Assembly: GCA_963680875.1 (NCBI GenBank)
Contig: OY804575.1
Coordinates: forward strand, 105,889,505 to 105,953,504
Direction of reading: 5' to 3'
DNA length: 64,000 nucleotides
DNA from: Bathymodiolus brooksi
Taxonomy: Eukaryota > Mollusca > Bivalvia > Mytilida > Modiolidae
The position numbers were made by a program, and so were the translations under genes. Positions 1-11,956 of the stretch are shown in pieces. Numbering within the stretch: position 1 is the first letter of the stretch; each line of letters starts with the position of its first letter. The notes under the pieces were generated by a model that was not told where the DNA came from, did not search any database, and saw only the letters and a list, made by a program, of their open reading frames with translations.

Positions 1-1373
1 TCCTCTCATGATTTAAAAAATAAAAAGATCAACATTCGGTTATAAAATGATTTTAAAAAAACAATTTACAGAGATCAGCATTGAAGAGTTTCTGCGGTTG
101 GTAGGGATAATATTTGGTTACTAGGGACATTGTAAGGTTTAAGGAATTCTTATAATATATACTGGTTAGTAAATGATTAGATGTCTCTAGATCTGCTAAG
201 GTGTTGTTGTAGAATTTATTTTTCTTGATTAAATAAAAGGTCCATGAGATCTACAGGAAAATACTGTGCATAGGGAAACATGTTGCTATGGACGGGGCAT
301 AGCTATGAATACAAATATCAAAATGTATTTTTGAAATATGAAATGACATTTGTAGTGTGTATAGCTTGACAAAAATGTACCGCTTAATCAAATATCAAGT
401 CGAAAGATCATAGATGTCAAAATTCAACCATTAATTGCAATAATATAGGCTAATTTAATGTTTACAAAACAGTTGCTAGGGTGACAAAACTACACAAAAA
501 TACTATATGCTACCATAGAGAATTGGAATATTATTTTTAGAGTGTACATACACAGAATATAACATTTTGTCGAAAAGACTATGCAAGATATGTAAAATAA
601 AACCACCATATTTGAATTTCCTATGATTAATTGGGCCCTCCTCCATTTACGTTGCTAAGCAACAAAGGACAAAGTGAAATCATAAAAAAAATGTTTTTCT
701 TACCTTTCAATGATTGTGTTTAATATTATATCTATATAAACAGTTTCTGAGATTGGGCCAAAATCTACCCTTATTATACGCACTCCTTTGATGTTGGTGT
801 ATTTTGCCTACTCAATATGAATTAATACTGATCATAATACATTGTCAGGTCTAAAGTTTTCAATGGCAAGGGATGGCCAAGCTGGAGTTTGATATCCAAA
901 TTCCTATTATTGTGGAAAACACAACACTTTTGTCATTTCTTTTGCATTTAAGCAAGACTAATTTTCACTCTAAACACGTCCCTTTTCCCCTACATCAGAT
1001 ATACACAGAAGTCCACATTCCTCTTCTTCTTTTGTTAAAAACTCAAATTTTGTTTCATTTGTAATTTGTTCCCAAGTCTGTCACCTCCTTCAGATGCACT
1101 AGATGGGCATTTTCTATAACATACCACTTTTGAAACACCCACTCACTCCCTTTTTAGCTGTTTCCTATAAACATTGGTACCAGCAATAAATAAAATACAA
1201 AAAAGTTAAAATGGAAAAATAGTATTTCTATTCATTAATATTTTCTGATGATAAGCTTAATCCCTAATATGTGATGGCATGCATCAATCTTACAAATAAA
1301 CATGCTAAGTAATCACTGTAAAGATTGCCATCTCAGCATGTAATATTAAATAATAAATATAGATACTATAAAG
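1..1373. other. AT-rich non-coding stretch
   Basis: No open reading frame longer than about 60 codons with recognisable content, and no clear repeat structure. I see nothing here that I can name; it may be intergenic or intronic sequence of a gene lying to the left. Confidence 0.4.
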
Positions 1374-1560
1374 TATAGTCAAACCTGTATTAAGAGGTCA
1401 CCTTTGGGACCAATAAAAATGACCTTATAAGACAGGTGACCTCTTAAAAGAGGTTCAATTCATATGAATTTTGCTATGACAGGACAAGAAAAAGGTGACA
1501 TTTTAATACAGGTGACTGCTTAATAGAGGTGACCACATGAGCAGGTTTGACTGTGCATAG
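1374..1560. mobile_element. Short MITE with TAGTCAAACCTG ends
   Basis: The left end reads TATAGTCAAACCTG and the right end reads CAGGTTTGACTGTGCATA, forming imperfect inverted ends around about 160 bp of non-coding sequence. The interior repeats variants of 'aggtgacctcttaa'. TA occurs at both borders, as expected for Tc1/mariner-type target duplications, but the exact edges are not certain. Non-autonomous; no transposase is present. Confidence 0.55.
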
Positions 1561-2079
1561 ATATTAATTATGAACCAATATTAAAGAAATGATATTTTGC
1601 AATAAATAAAATATTTATTATGTGAAGTTGTCTTTATATTTTCATTTAAGATATTTCTTTTTATTATATTTATTTATATTTAAAATTATAAAATCTAATA
1701 TATAGAATTAATAAAAATATATAAATATGAAATGTATAATCCTAAATTAAACAATGCTATTAAATTATTACATTTTACAGTTTAATTTTAATTTACTTTT
1801 ACCAAAACTTGTCACTGGTGTATAATCATATTCTAGGCAGTTCATAGCAAACAATACTGCTTTTGTATGGTGTCCATTCTTTATGTTTTTACTCACTTAA
1901 TTCTTTTTAATTGCATTTAATATTTCTTTTTTATTTGATCATCATTAGGAAACAAGTTTCCACCTCTATGAGCAAATAATATGCACAACAATATGTAGAA
2001 ATAATTTTAATTATTAACAAAAATACTGATAATTACTTGTAAACAAATATTAACCCAATGTTAATCTATGTAACTTAGA
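1561..2079. other. AT-rich non-coding stretch
   Basis: Very AT-rich, with no coding signal and nothing I can name. It precedes the duplicated block that carries an EGF exon. Confidence 0.35.
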
Positions 2080-3330
2080 GATAAAGAGATGCTGTTGTTG
2101 AACCTGATATACAGCAGCACCATCTGTGTTTTCAGTTAGGGGAAATAATGGACCATTTGTCCCCCTTGACACATTCGTGTGTTGACGGTTAAGTTTATAG
2201 ATTATGTACAGTCTTACCATTATCATGTCTTTTTCTGAAGTCAAATATAAAACTGAAATTGATTGATACATGTGCATATTCAATTTTGTTTATTCTTCCA
2301 CACACAGAAAACGGAGTAAATAACTCAAATAACTGACATGATAATCAAAACCATAGAGGTGTACTCGATTTATACGGATGCAAAAAAAAAAAAAAAAAAA
2401 AAAAATAACGAAATAGTATATCATGAAACAATTTCGTTTTATTTTGTCTCACCAATCACAAAAGTATAACCATAGCAACAAACACATTTAGTATTATAAG
2501 TTATGTGTAATCATGTGCTTGACTCGTAGAAGAGTTCACTCCATACCGGGAAGAAGAAGAAGAAGACCAATGGAAAATTAATTCAATTACGTTCATTTAT
2601 TGTTTAGGTTTCTACCAGCATGTTGAGTAAAGCCATCTATATAGTCCTTAAAATATCCACAAAAACATATTTATCAATCATTACATTGCATGATTTAAGG
2701 TACAATGCTAATCAGTTCGTTCCTGAAAAGAAAACATTTGATTAAAACCAGAGATATGGCCCATCCAGTATATCAGATTTAAATATAAAACGGATTCTCG
2801 CATTTACCTCAAAATATATGTATATTCATTGTTACAAGAGATGTATGATGTTAACGAATACTACACATGGTACACATGTGTTCTCTGGATTTTCCAAAGG
2901 AACGACTCTTCCGAATTTCAGATGATGGTAACCGGATGTAGTATAATTTTATTTCTATATCATCGTGTTCGTTAATGTTTTGGTTTATTATTCATTATTT
3001 TGATGTTCTTCTATTATAGAATGTAATCATGGTTACTATGGTTACAATTTTAACGAATCTTGTAATGGTTGTTTATTGGATGCATGTGTAAGGGAAAATG
3101 GTGTCTGTACAGACACATCTGGATGTAATCCTAGAAGACAACTTGGACAGTTAAAGAAGTGTGGTAAAGATAGCAACGCAATGCTTTATTTGTTTTTCAT
3201 AGAGGACGAAGTAACTTGCCAGTTTTTTTAAAAAGATATCACACCCAATTAATACAATGGCAATACATGCATATAAAAACAGACAAATATTAAGAAAGAT
3301 AATAATTACTTCTTGAGTATTCTATTAATC
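2080..3330 (+). repeat. Segmental duplicate of the 19980-21070 EGF-exon block (copy 1)
   Basis: This block aligns by eye with about 19980-21070: shared stretches include 'gaagtcaaatataaaact' with 'attgattgatacatg', 'gatgttaacgaatactacac', 'catcgtgttcgttaatgttttgg', the EGF exon itself, and 'attacttcttgagtatt' after it. Copy 2 carries an additional SINE at about 20103-20345 that is absent here, so the SINE arrived after the duplication or was lost here. A poly-A run (about 2382-2404) sits in this copy only. Confidence 0.75.
3020..3163 (+). CDS. Orphan EGF-like exon, type B
   Basis: Open 144-nt exon after a TATAG acceptor and before a GTAAAG donor, phase 1-1. It encodes an eight-cysteine EGF-like module beginning ECNHGYYGYNFNESC, with GCLLDAC, GVCTDTSGC and RRQLGQLKKC later. 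It matches the exons at 20753 and 22640 closely. One usual Cys is replaced: the 'GYNF' position is Cys (GYNC) in the other two copies. It lies 10 kb upstream of the signal-peptide exon of the EGF gene, so it is either the remnant of an upstream paralogue or a non-functional duplicate. I see no type-A partner exon near it. Confidence 0.6.
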
Positions 3331-3949
3331 CAATATGATATAGCAAAATATTATTCCTACTTGCATGCATGTAAATTTCTGAAATTGATAATGATACATT
3401 GAATCAAGCCAAATAAAATGAAATTCAAAGTAACAGTGTGCGAAGTAACAGTCTAAATACCAATAATACAAAACACTAAGCTGAACAGATGTTGTGTTTA
3501 TCGACAGAATTAAAGACTACTGATCAACTGCAGGATATGAGCTATTTCTCACTCATTTAAAGATATGAGTTAGGGCCTTCACTGAAAATCCTACTGTGGG
3601 TGTGATGTGTAGAACAACAAAAAAGTCGCTGCTTCTTTAATTTGTGTCCAAGTGTCAAGTTTGTGCAAAAATGGCATCCTATGTTAATTTATAGCATCCA
3701 TGTAATTTCTTACTAATTCTTTAAAAAAGTATGTTTATTATATAAGAAAAAATAGAAATGGAAAAGGTTAATATACTTTGTTCCTGAGCACAAACCATAT
3801 TTTGTATTGCTTAAATATATGACATGGTATCTAGGGTATATTACCTATATCCATACACAAATTTAATTCGGGTACAATTCTTGACATCAATACACTCCAA
3901 ATATGTCGATGGTACTTCTGTCATAGTAAAAAGGGGGATACACATTCAT

Positions 3950-4041
3950 ATTATGTTAATACATATAACTAGGATATGTTGTTTTGTCCAATACCTACAT
4001 TTTATCATTGAGTTCAAATAAATCACACACATATATATATA
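3950..4041 (+). repeat. Dispersed repeat R, copy 1, first piece
   Basis: The stretch 'aactaggatatgttg...cctacattttat...gagttcaaataaatcacacac' matches 39661-39725 of copy 3. The repeat breaks off in a TATATA run, resumes at about 5778 after the Penelope-like element, and is broken again by the SINE/(AATC)n insertion before finishing at about 6131-6335. Confidence 0.65.
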
Positions 4042-4139
4042 TAAACGTCTAAAATGTTAGCACAAAGATATCAAAAAAAGATGTTAAAATGTAACAAAAA
4101 TAACTATAAGTCTACAAAAAGACTATAATTATAATTAAA

Positions 4140-4186
4140 TCGACGGATATTTCGCCTGACCGACAAGCTTCATCAGCGTCTGTAAT
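4140..4186 (-). ncRNA. Hammerhead-ribozyme-like motif in PLE 3' region
   Basis: On the minus strand CTGATGA (4176-4170) is followed by a small hairpin, GCTTG / CAGGC (4168-4164 with 4158-4154), then GAAA (4153-4150), a 4-nt loop and GTC (4144-4142). This is the conserved hammerhead core order. PLEs are known to carry minimal hammerhead ribozymes in their terminal repeats. One extra A sits between CTGATGA and stem II, and I could not pair stem I convincingly, so catalytic competence is unproven. Confidence 0.5.
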
Positions 4187-4390
4187 CTGATTTGAAAAAT
4201 TGTCACGTGACCATCAGTTATCGTGACGTAAATGACTAAAAATCATAATCTTGAACTTTATACTTTATATTATTCAAGTATATTGTACACTAATTTATAA
4301 ACAATATGAACAGAATGAGAAAATGTAATGATGAAGTTTACCAACTAGCTAAGGACCAGGCACTGGTTAAAAAGTTAAAAAACAAAAGAT

Positions 4391-4911
4391 TTAGACCTTT
4401 TTGTTTATGCCTTCCGGGTGTAATGTTTGTAACTCGCGGATCCAAGAACTCTCTTTTTTCTGTCTTTGATTTTCTTTCCAACTTAGATTGTGGTCAATAA
4501 TATAAATTTGGGATCTGCCAAAGTCTTCCAATGAGTGCCCCGGCGACACAAAGTGTTGACTCACGGGCAAGAACGTCTTTTTCGTAAGGTCACTTCTGTG
4601 TCCATTCATTCTTTTGTTGAATGGTTGGACACTTTCTCCTACGTATTGCGACCCGCAGACGTGACAGTCAAGGAGGTAAACCACATTAGGTGTTTTGCAA
4701 TTGACATTGCACAATATCTTATACTCCTTTCCTGTCGTCTTGCTATGGAACACTTGTGTGTGTTGCAATTGGAGACAGCACTTGCAACGCTTGTCACCAC
4801 ATGGTTTACACTGGCCGACCGTCGATGAAGTTCTAGATACCGCAGCTCTGACCAGTGTATCCTGAATGCTTTTAGGTCGCCGAACGCTACAACGGGTGGT
4901 TCAGGGAACAA
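4391..4911 (-). pseudogene. GIY-YIG endonuclease domain of the PLE
   Basis: An open stretch of 125 codons (4768-4391) holds VVYLLDCHVCGSQYVGES (the GIY...YIG-type core) and RMNGHRSDL with the conserved Arg. Just upstream, reading-frame pieces give a Cys-rich knuckle (CGDKRCKCC) and the linker FPEPPVVAFGDLKAFR. The pieces lie in different frames, with a shift near 4800-4830. In the family this nuclease nicks target DNA for reverse transcription. Ends with a stop at about 4391. Confidence 0.82.
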
Positions 4912-5765
4912 CTTGGCCAGCGTTTCACTTTTTCAATTTCTTTCCAATGATGACGGACAATGCCTGGAATTTTCTCTAAAGAAGGATGGTAAGTGAGAAC
5001 AAGGGGAACCCGTTTGTTGATCTGTTTTTCTTTGTACCCAGGAGGTAGTTTCTTTTAATTTCACTGGCTTTTGAAAACCCACTCTCTATAACTTTGTCAT
5101 TATATCCCCGTTTCTTCAAATGATGGCGTAAATCTCCTAGTCTTTGCTTAGTGGTTTCAACAGTGGAGCATATTCGTTTTACCCTAATGGCTTGGCTGAA
5201 TGGGAAACTCTTAAACAGTGCTTAGGATGGCAACTACTGGGTGTAAGGTATTGATGTTTGTCTGTGGGCTTAGAGTATAAATCAGTTGTCATGTTGCCCT
5301 CCTTGACCGTGGTGGTAGTATCAAGGAAGGACATTTTGGTTTTCGACACTTCGTGTGTGAATTTTATAGACGGATGGATACTGTTGGCATGTTCCAAAAA
5401 TTCATCAAGCTCTTTATCGCCATGTGTTCACTTAATATCAACGTCATCTATAAATCGGAACCATGAAAGAGGTTGTTTAAGTGACGAGAGGAGTAATCGT
5501 TCTGCTAGGTCCCCCATAAAAATGTTGGCATTGGAGGGTGCCATTTTGGTTCCCATAGCTGTCCCATTTATTTGAAGATAGTGATTTCTGTCAAAAGTAA
5601 AATTGTTGTTTTTTAGAACTAGTGTAAGCATCTCTACTAAACATTCTGTCGGAGGTTCTTGATCTGTTCGTTGTTCCCATATTTTTCTGCATGCGCAATT
5701 CCGTCATCATGGGAATGTTCGTGTAAAGGGAAGTTACATCCATGGTAACAAGCGTGGTATTTTCT
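4912..5765 (-). pseudogene. Penelope-type reverse transcriptase remnant
   Basis: Minus-strand pieces carry the RT palm motifs: MDVTSLYTNIP near 5740, [17 protein letters not shown] near 5560, and the catalytic FIDDV near 5440. The stop right after DIK (about 5430) sits where Trp is usual in this family. Downstream text such as KKRGYNDKVIESGFSKASEI belongs to the thumb region. Frameshifts occur near 5700, 5200 and elsewhere. Upstream fingers are absent. Confidence 0.82.
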
Positions 5766-5777
5766 GGTATATATATA

Positions 5778-5847
5778 TATATAAAGATGAGCAGGTATCA
5801 TTGTATTTCTAATATGATTTTCTCTCTTTATCTTGTTGCTATGTTGT

Positions 5848-5848
<1 letters not shown>
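5778..5848 (+). repeat. Dispersed repeat R, copy 1, second piece
   Basis: 'aagatgagcaggtatcattgtatttctaatatgattttctctctttatctt' matches 32330-32380 and 39735-39785. It ends where a SINE tail begins. Confidence 0.7.
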
Positions 5849-6130
<282 letters not shown>

Positions 6131-6335
6131 TTATGGGCATATTTGAACTCCCCATCACAATATACTTGTTATTTTTGTCTCACGCTCCCGATGTTAACAA
6201 CATAAATAAGGTGACACCTTTTGTTATTTTTTATGATTTTTTTTAATATTACCATTGATTTTACTTTTTTTCGTGTGTGTGATTTTTTAATTAATCTGTT
6301 TTTTTTTCCATGTGAGATGATTAATAATTTATAAA
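6131..6335 (+). repeat. Dispersed repeat R, copy 1, third piece
   Basis: 'gatgttaacaacataaataaggtgacaccttttgttatt' and the following 'ttaatattaccattgattttac...gtgtgtg' match 39838-39930 and, across an insertion, 32418-32439 plus 36936-36990. Confidence 0.7.
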
Positions 6336-7224
6336 AGATTAACCACATCCAATGGCTGATGAATGTAATGTAATTGTAGGTAGTGCAAAATGTAACCCTT
6401 CATCAATACACAAGTACTAGATTGTATTGTCAATACAATGCATTGTATATTTGACAATCTCTTGATATAAGTTATGGTCGGACAGTTTTGCAAATAAAAG
6501 TGTAATGATATGTAATCATTTACCCGTAGAAAACTTCCTGATTCTGGCTATAGTAATTTTGTTAATTTGCGTATGTTTAAATGGTCTGACACATATTTAG
6601 TGTCATAAAAAGAAAACTGGTATATTATGAACAGGGAATATATAATTGTCATAAAATAGGTAAGTTGTCAACAATAACATTCAATACATTGATCAATATA
6701 TTAACAACAGAAGTGAATTTGTCTGAATGAACTTTACTTTTGTAGGTAAAAATAAGAAATTTCATAAGTTAAACCTGATTGATATTTGCAATATTACTGA
6801 ATCATTTAATATGTATTTTTCTCAGGGTATCTAGGTTGTTTACACTGAACATTAATTCCGCGGAGAAGAGTTAGCTACTATAGGTCTTCAGATGTGGATT
6901 AATGTGGTGTCAAACGCCACCCCGACATTGATATTTATAAACCATTGTGAACTTTCCATTGATATGTAGCAACATTCCAGCAGCACCTGCATATGGAGTA
7001 TATATCTCTCAGTTGATACGATATTCCAGAGCTTGTGGTTCCCATCAGGATTTCCTTGATGGAGGGTTGCTGCTAACAAGGATACTACTGAACCAAGGGT
7101 TCATATTGATTAAGTTGAAGTCATCACTTCGAAAGCTTTACGGTCGTCACCATGACTTAGTTGACAGGTATGGAATATCTGTGTCACAAATGACCACGGA
7201 TATTTTCCATTTGACCTAAACACT
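6336..7224. other. Non-coding stretch
   Basis: No coding or repeat identity recognised. The 90-codon open stretch around 6947-7219 has no domain I know and no supporting splice context. Confidence 0.3.
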
Positions 7225-7500
7225 TCCCGGTCCTTTCCTCATTCATGATTTATCACTTTATCACCGGATTTGTAACTAGTTTAACACGACGGGTACACAC
7301 TAGTGGAGCAGGAACTGCATATTTTCATCCCAGGTTTTATTGAGTTTCGCGTTGCTCCATCTTTAGCTTTATTTGTGTGTTGTAGTTAGCTGGTTCTCCT
7401 TTTGTCCTTTTTCTTTTTGGCCATTGTGTTGTCGATTTATGGATTTTGATTACCTCTTTGGTATCTTCAAACTGGGTTCACATCCACAGAGCTGCTCAGT
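7225..7500 (+). repeat. Mussel-type interspersed repeat M, copy
   Basis: Contains 'gagtttcgcgttgctccatctttagc', 'tttctttttggccattgtgttgtc' and 'gattacctctttggtatcttc', a signature shared with 13640-13800 (-), 41745-42030, 44690-44945, 45840-45960, 50400-50620 (-) and 56985-57125 (-). No coding capacity seen. Confidence 0.65.
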
Positions 7501-7619
7501 GCGTCCCCATGTGACAGATAGAAAGAGCCTGCTGGATGGGATTGTCAAGTGATAATACGAAAATCCTCACTATGGACCATAATGGGCAACGGTTGTTGGA
7601 GCCTCACGTTCCCTGCACG

Positions 7620-7775
7620 TTACAGACGTCTTTTGTAGATTTCGAAAAATAGTAGGCGCATTGCAACCGCAACAAAAAACTAACATTTTCGTCCCAACCG
7701 GAATTCTTGTCCAGAATGTAGCTGAAATAAAGCTCGCTCAACGTCAATCACTCAATCAATCAATCATTGTCTTTA
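7620..7775 (+). repeat. Short SINE-like tail with (aatc)n
   Basis: 'agaatgtagctgaaataaagctcgctcaacgtcaatcactc' followed by a few AATC units resembles the SINE 3' tails elsewhere in the window but is more diverged. Confidence 0.35.
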
Positions 7776-7884
7776 GTTTTACGTGTAGTTGCAGCTTTTT
7801 TTTGCGAATTTTTAAAGCATATGTAGTCATCAATAGACTGTATTTTCTAATATGTACATATTGTTGCGTATGTAATGGCTACAC

Positions 7885-7945
7885 GTCTATATATATAATT
7901 GAAATATTGTTGAAAGTGGCGTTAAACACCATAACTGCATACGAC
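7885..7945 (+). repeat. SINE 3' tail fragment
   Basis: 'attgaaatattgttgaaagtggcgttaaacaccataac' is the common SINE tail. It lies directly beside the truncated end of the DIRS-type element. Confidence 0.7.
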
Positions 7946-8003
7946 TTACCTTTTAGGACACAATTATAGGAAAACTATTAATTATCTTATTTTAATACTA
8001 CTG

Positions 8004-8720
8004 TTAATTCCAGATAACTCTAATTTTTAGCCATCGAGCTAATGTTGATATTGTCACCTCATCATAAGTCACAAATGAAATAAACAAACTAGATGTTTTC
8101 CTAACATCCTTTGTACCGTTAATATATGACAATAACGTTTTTACAACACATAATTCTGGTTTCTCGTATCGTTTCAAAACAATGGCTGGTAAGCTAACTC
8201 CAGGCGTAGATGCCTTTAACAGTTTTTGAATATGAAAAACAATTATACACTGTCTTCTATCATAAGACATATATTTCAAATTTAAGGCTGACACGGATTG
8301 AGCCCTGGCAGCAGTAGTTAACGCAATTAACGCAATTAATTTAAAAGTTAAACAGTTCAATGACAAATCCTCCAATGGATATAATGTACGTAAAAATCTC
8401 AAAACAGTTTTAACGTCACACGTACATGAATAACGCACTTTAGGTGGTTTAAAATTAAAACATCCTTTCAACATTCTTCTTAGCATCCAACCAGATAAAT
8501 TTATTCCAAAAAACGGTAATGTCTGAGTTAACATGGATCTACTGGTATTAATAACCGAATAAGATAAGTTCTGATTTTTGAGAAAATGTATATATTCAAT
8601 CACATCCTTTTCAGATGGTTGAAAAGGATTAATCTTAAGTTGACGGCACCAAAATACAAATTGTCTCCAAGCAAACTGATATTTTTTGTTTGTGGCTGGT
8701 CGCCATGATGACAAGATAAC
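8004..8720 (-). pseudogene. DIRS tyrosine recombinase, C-terminally truncated
   Basis: The 236-codon frame begins SSWRPATNKKYQFAWRQF, the start of the core-binding domain, and continues to TTAARAQSVSALNL, which holds the box-I Arg. The frame ends at ARWLKIRVIWN; the next frame briefly gives ELSGINSS and then stops near 7985. The HxxR and Tyr motifs are absent, so the enzyme cannot be active. In the family this protein integrates a circular DNA intermediate. Confidence 0.85.
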
Positions 8721-8734
8721 ATTGGCAGACTCTG

Positions 8735-10542
8735 TTGAAATTCCTCTGTCAAGTTACGCCTTCCTGAGACAACACAAACGATTAAATTCAGTCTCTTTCT
8801 CAAAGGGTGTATCTCCCCTGAATGTGGCATGATGAGCAGATCTGTATTCCTGGGCAATCTGACTGGCAAAGCAATTAAATTGGAATTAAGAAGTGAAAAC
8901 CAATTTTGGGCTGGCCAAAATGGTACAATCAAAATAGCTTTCTCCAACTTATCACTCATGATTTTTAGCATAACCTTTCCTATTTATCTAAATGGTGGAA
9001 AGATATAAGGTTTAAACTCTGACCATGAGATAGTAAATGCATCAGTAAATATAGCATGAGGATCAAAAGACCAAGACACATATTTAGGTAATTCAATCGG
9101 GAAGCAAAAAGATCTATATCAGGTAGAAAGAAATGATTGCAAATTCTATGAAAAATTTCACTTTTCAACTCGGTCAAATCCGTAAAATATCTTGACATAT
9201 GATCAGCATTAAAAGTTTCATTGCCTGGTATATATTGAGCAGTTAGGAAAATGTCTCTCTCAGAACACCAAGACCAAATTTCTGCTGACAAATTATCTAA
9301 CAATATGGAAGTCATTCCTCCTATTTGATTGACATATGCAACTGCAGTAGTATTGTCAGAACGAATACCAATATGTAATGACTTTTTGTGTGTAAAAAAT
9401 GTCTTCAAAGACAAGAAAATTGCTAATAATTCTAAAAAAATTATGATGTGAAGATTCATCTTTACTCCATCTACCACCAGCAAATTGTTCATTAAATTTA
9501 GAACCCCAACCTTCTAAAGAGGCGTCTGTCTCAATCCAACAATCTATAGACTTTTGTCTGATCAATTTACCATTGGCGGATTTTAAAATTGAAATCCACC
9601 AATTAATTTCATTTTTTGAATCTTCATTAATAAATACTATTGATTCAAAAGTACCAAAAGAATTTCTCAAAGGAGAAACTTTATTTCTCTCCAAATTCCT
9701 ATAGTGTAAAGGTCCAAAGTCACTGCATTAAAGGCATGCACAATAAGACCAATGAAAGATGCTAAACATCTGATAACAACATTTTTCTGTTGTAATATAG
9801 AATGAACAAGGGAGATAATCCAATCAACTTTTTTATCAGTAAGAACAACTTTAAACACTTCTATATCTATAATCAGACCAAAGAATACTATGCGTTTTGT
9901 AGGAATCAACACAGATTTTTTCCTATTTATTCTGTAAACAAGATCATCTAATTTCTGCACCATAATATTGGTATTATCTTTACATTTGTCAAAATCTTGT
10001 TCCATATTGAGAGAATCATCAATATAATAAATACACCTTATTCCCAATTTGCGAAAAAAGGCATATACAGGCTTCAGTACTTTAGTGAAAGCTCTAGGTG
10101 CAGAAGCCAAGCCAAAACAAAGAACTTGAAATTCATATATCTGTTTGTTCCATGAAAACCGCAAATATTTCTTAAAATCATCATGAATACTCAAACTAAA
10201 ATAAGCATCTGTAATATCTATGGATGTTAGAAAATCATCTTTTTGAATTAAATCTAAAGCAAAAGCTAAAAGTTCTTGCTTAAAATGTTGGTATTCAACA
10301 TATCAATTCAATTTTTTCAAATTTATAACTGGTCTTAATGTTCCATCTTTTTTAGGAATTAAAAATAAATTTGAAATAAATTGCCCATTAACAGCGAAAA
10401 CTTTTTTGATAGTACCTTTAGCTAATAATTTGCTAACCTCTGCTGTAACAATTTCAGCCTTTTCTGTAGAAAACTTAATTTCAGGTAGAAAAGAAGAATA
10501 ATTTGGAAAAACACTAAATTCTATTTTATAACAATTTTTCAC
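8735..10542 (-). pseudogene. DIRS reverse transcriptase and RNase H
   Basis: 10542-10303 gives the N-terminal RT region (GTLRPVINLKKLN), interrupted by one TGA at about 10309; the same frame continues with the SIDITDAYFSL palm motif and CIYYIDDSLN (the YxDD site) near 10000. RNase H follows: CWIETDASLEGWG near 9530, then, after a frame change near 9440, IRSDNTTAVAYVNQ near 9350 and LFASRLN near 9110. A last piece with IVPFWPAQNWFSLL lies near 8920, in a further frame. Confidence 0.87.
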
Positions 10543-11956
10543 TGTTCCTGGGATTGCTCTGGCCCCTGAAAGAGCCTCTGTATCCTCTCCTCCTGTCCCT
10601 GATGTTGGGGTTTGGGTACCGGCCGCCCTGCCTGGAAGCAGGGCCTCCCCGGTTTAAATGACCATTATAATAGTTTCCAGAATGATTCCTCGGAGACTTA
10701 AAACGATGATTTCCTATTGGGATCTTTGTATAGTCTCCCAGCTCCTTCATTTTCTTAGTACAATCAGTACCAAAAAGCAAAGTATCGACTGGCACATCAT
10801 TATTACAAATCGGCTTGAATTTGTCATTGAAGTAAGGTCTCACAATAGAACGCCTTCTATGAGTGAGATGAAAAACCATGACCCAAAAGACAAATAGAGT
10901 CAGACAGTAAAGAACGGGTCTTTACAGGATCCAACGGTTCCTTACTTTTACAACATGGTTCTGCCAGTTGTACAAGAAATTTTGGGACATCTTGCATTTT
11001 GGAATCCTGTGTGTTTGCTTGTCGACTTAAAGCAGACCAAATTTCCCTGTTTACTCTAGGGACACATGAATTATCTGGCCTATAATATTTGTCTTCGATA
11101 GACTTAATACTATCTGCATTAGACTTAATTGTAACAGAGGCATTAACAGCCTTGGGCAAACCTGAAGAAATTTTACCACTTGTTTTCTCTTCAGTTTGTA
11201 ACTGGGGAATCTCCCAGTCAAAATTACCATCTCCAACTGGCATATCTGCCTCACTACTAGAGGCAACACAAACGTCATTGAAACCTACTGCAGGATCAAA
11301 GGAGTGATTCCTCTCAGCTGGAGCTGGACTACTACATATTGTACCAGAGAGAGGAATATGATCATCAAAATAATCTAAGTTGAAATTATCAACTACCTCA
11401 GAATTATCTAAATTGCTATCCAAAGACAAAATCTGTCTAGGTGCCTGTCTAGTAACAGTAACTGAGGGTTGAACAGTTTTAGAACCCTGTGACACAACAG
11501 GTTGCTGAGCATTATTATTGTTATCAGATTGCGCCAAAGAATCTGTATTAGCATTAACTAATGTTTGCATAAGTCCAGTAAGAGTATTAATACTTTGAGC
11601 CATAGATGAAATGCCCATTTGTGATTTTAACTGAGAAATTTGTTCTGGTATGTATTGAAGTTTAGCCACTTTAGCTGTCTTGTTAGAAGTGTTAGACTTA
11701 GCACCTTTCCTTTTATAAGTTTTTTTTTACTAGTGATGGCAGTACCTTTAATGATACGTCCACTGTTATTAACTGACTCAGAATCAGGTTTATTAACACT
11801 GGCACGTGTTTTTCTACTATCATCTTTTTTACCACTATCGGTACAAAATTGATCATCATCAAATAACTGGTGAATATCATAACCAGAATTATCATTCAAA
11901 CTTGAAAAAGTATCTAAATCATCTTGTAACAACAAAACATCATCCTGTTCAGCCAT
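10526..11956 (-). pseudogene. DIRS gag-like protein
   Basis: Starts at the ATG at 11956 (MAEQDDVLLLQDDLDTFSSL). The frame shifts at a run of nine A residues near 11727-11735, continues as a long acidic/Gln-rich region, shifts again near 10880, and ends in an Arg/Gly/Asn-rich tail (GPASRQGGRYPN, RGYRGSFRGQ) suited to nucleic-acid binding. Overlap with the RT start at 10542-10526 is as expected for DIRS elements. Homopolymer slippage is the simplest cause of the first shift. Confidence 0.75.

Larger units (their letters stand above)
4042..5777 (-). mobile_element. Penelope-like retroelement (5'-truncated, decayed)
   Basis: Minus-strand element with reverse transcriptase remnants followed downstream by a GIY-YIG endonuclease, the domain order typical of Penelope-like elements (PLEs). 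It is inserted in repeat R at a TATATA run found on both sides, which could be the target duplication or a pre-existing microsatellite. The 3' part (4042-4390) is non-coding and carries a hammerhead-like motif. Several frameshifts and stops make it non-autonomous. The N-terminal half of the RT is missing. Confidence 0.85.

Noticed and set aside
5258..5575. Plus-strand open frames over 4306-5575
   Set aside because: They are antisense to the Penelope-like RT and nuclease, which carry clear motifs on the minus strand.
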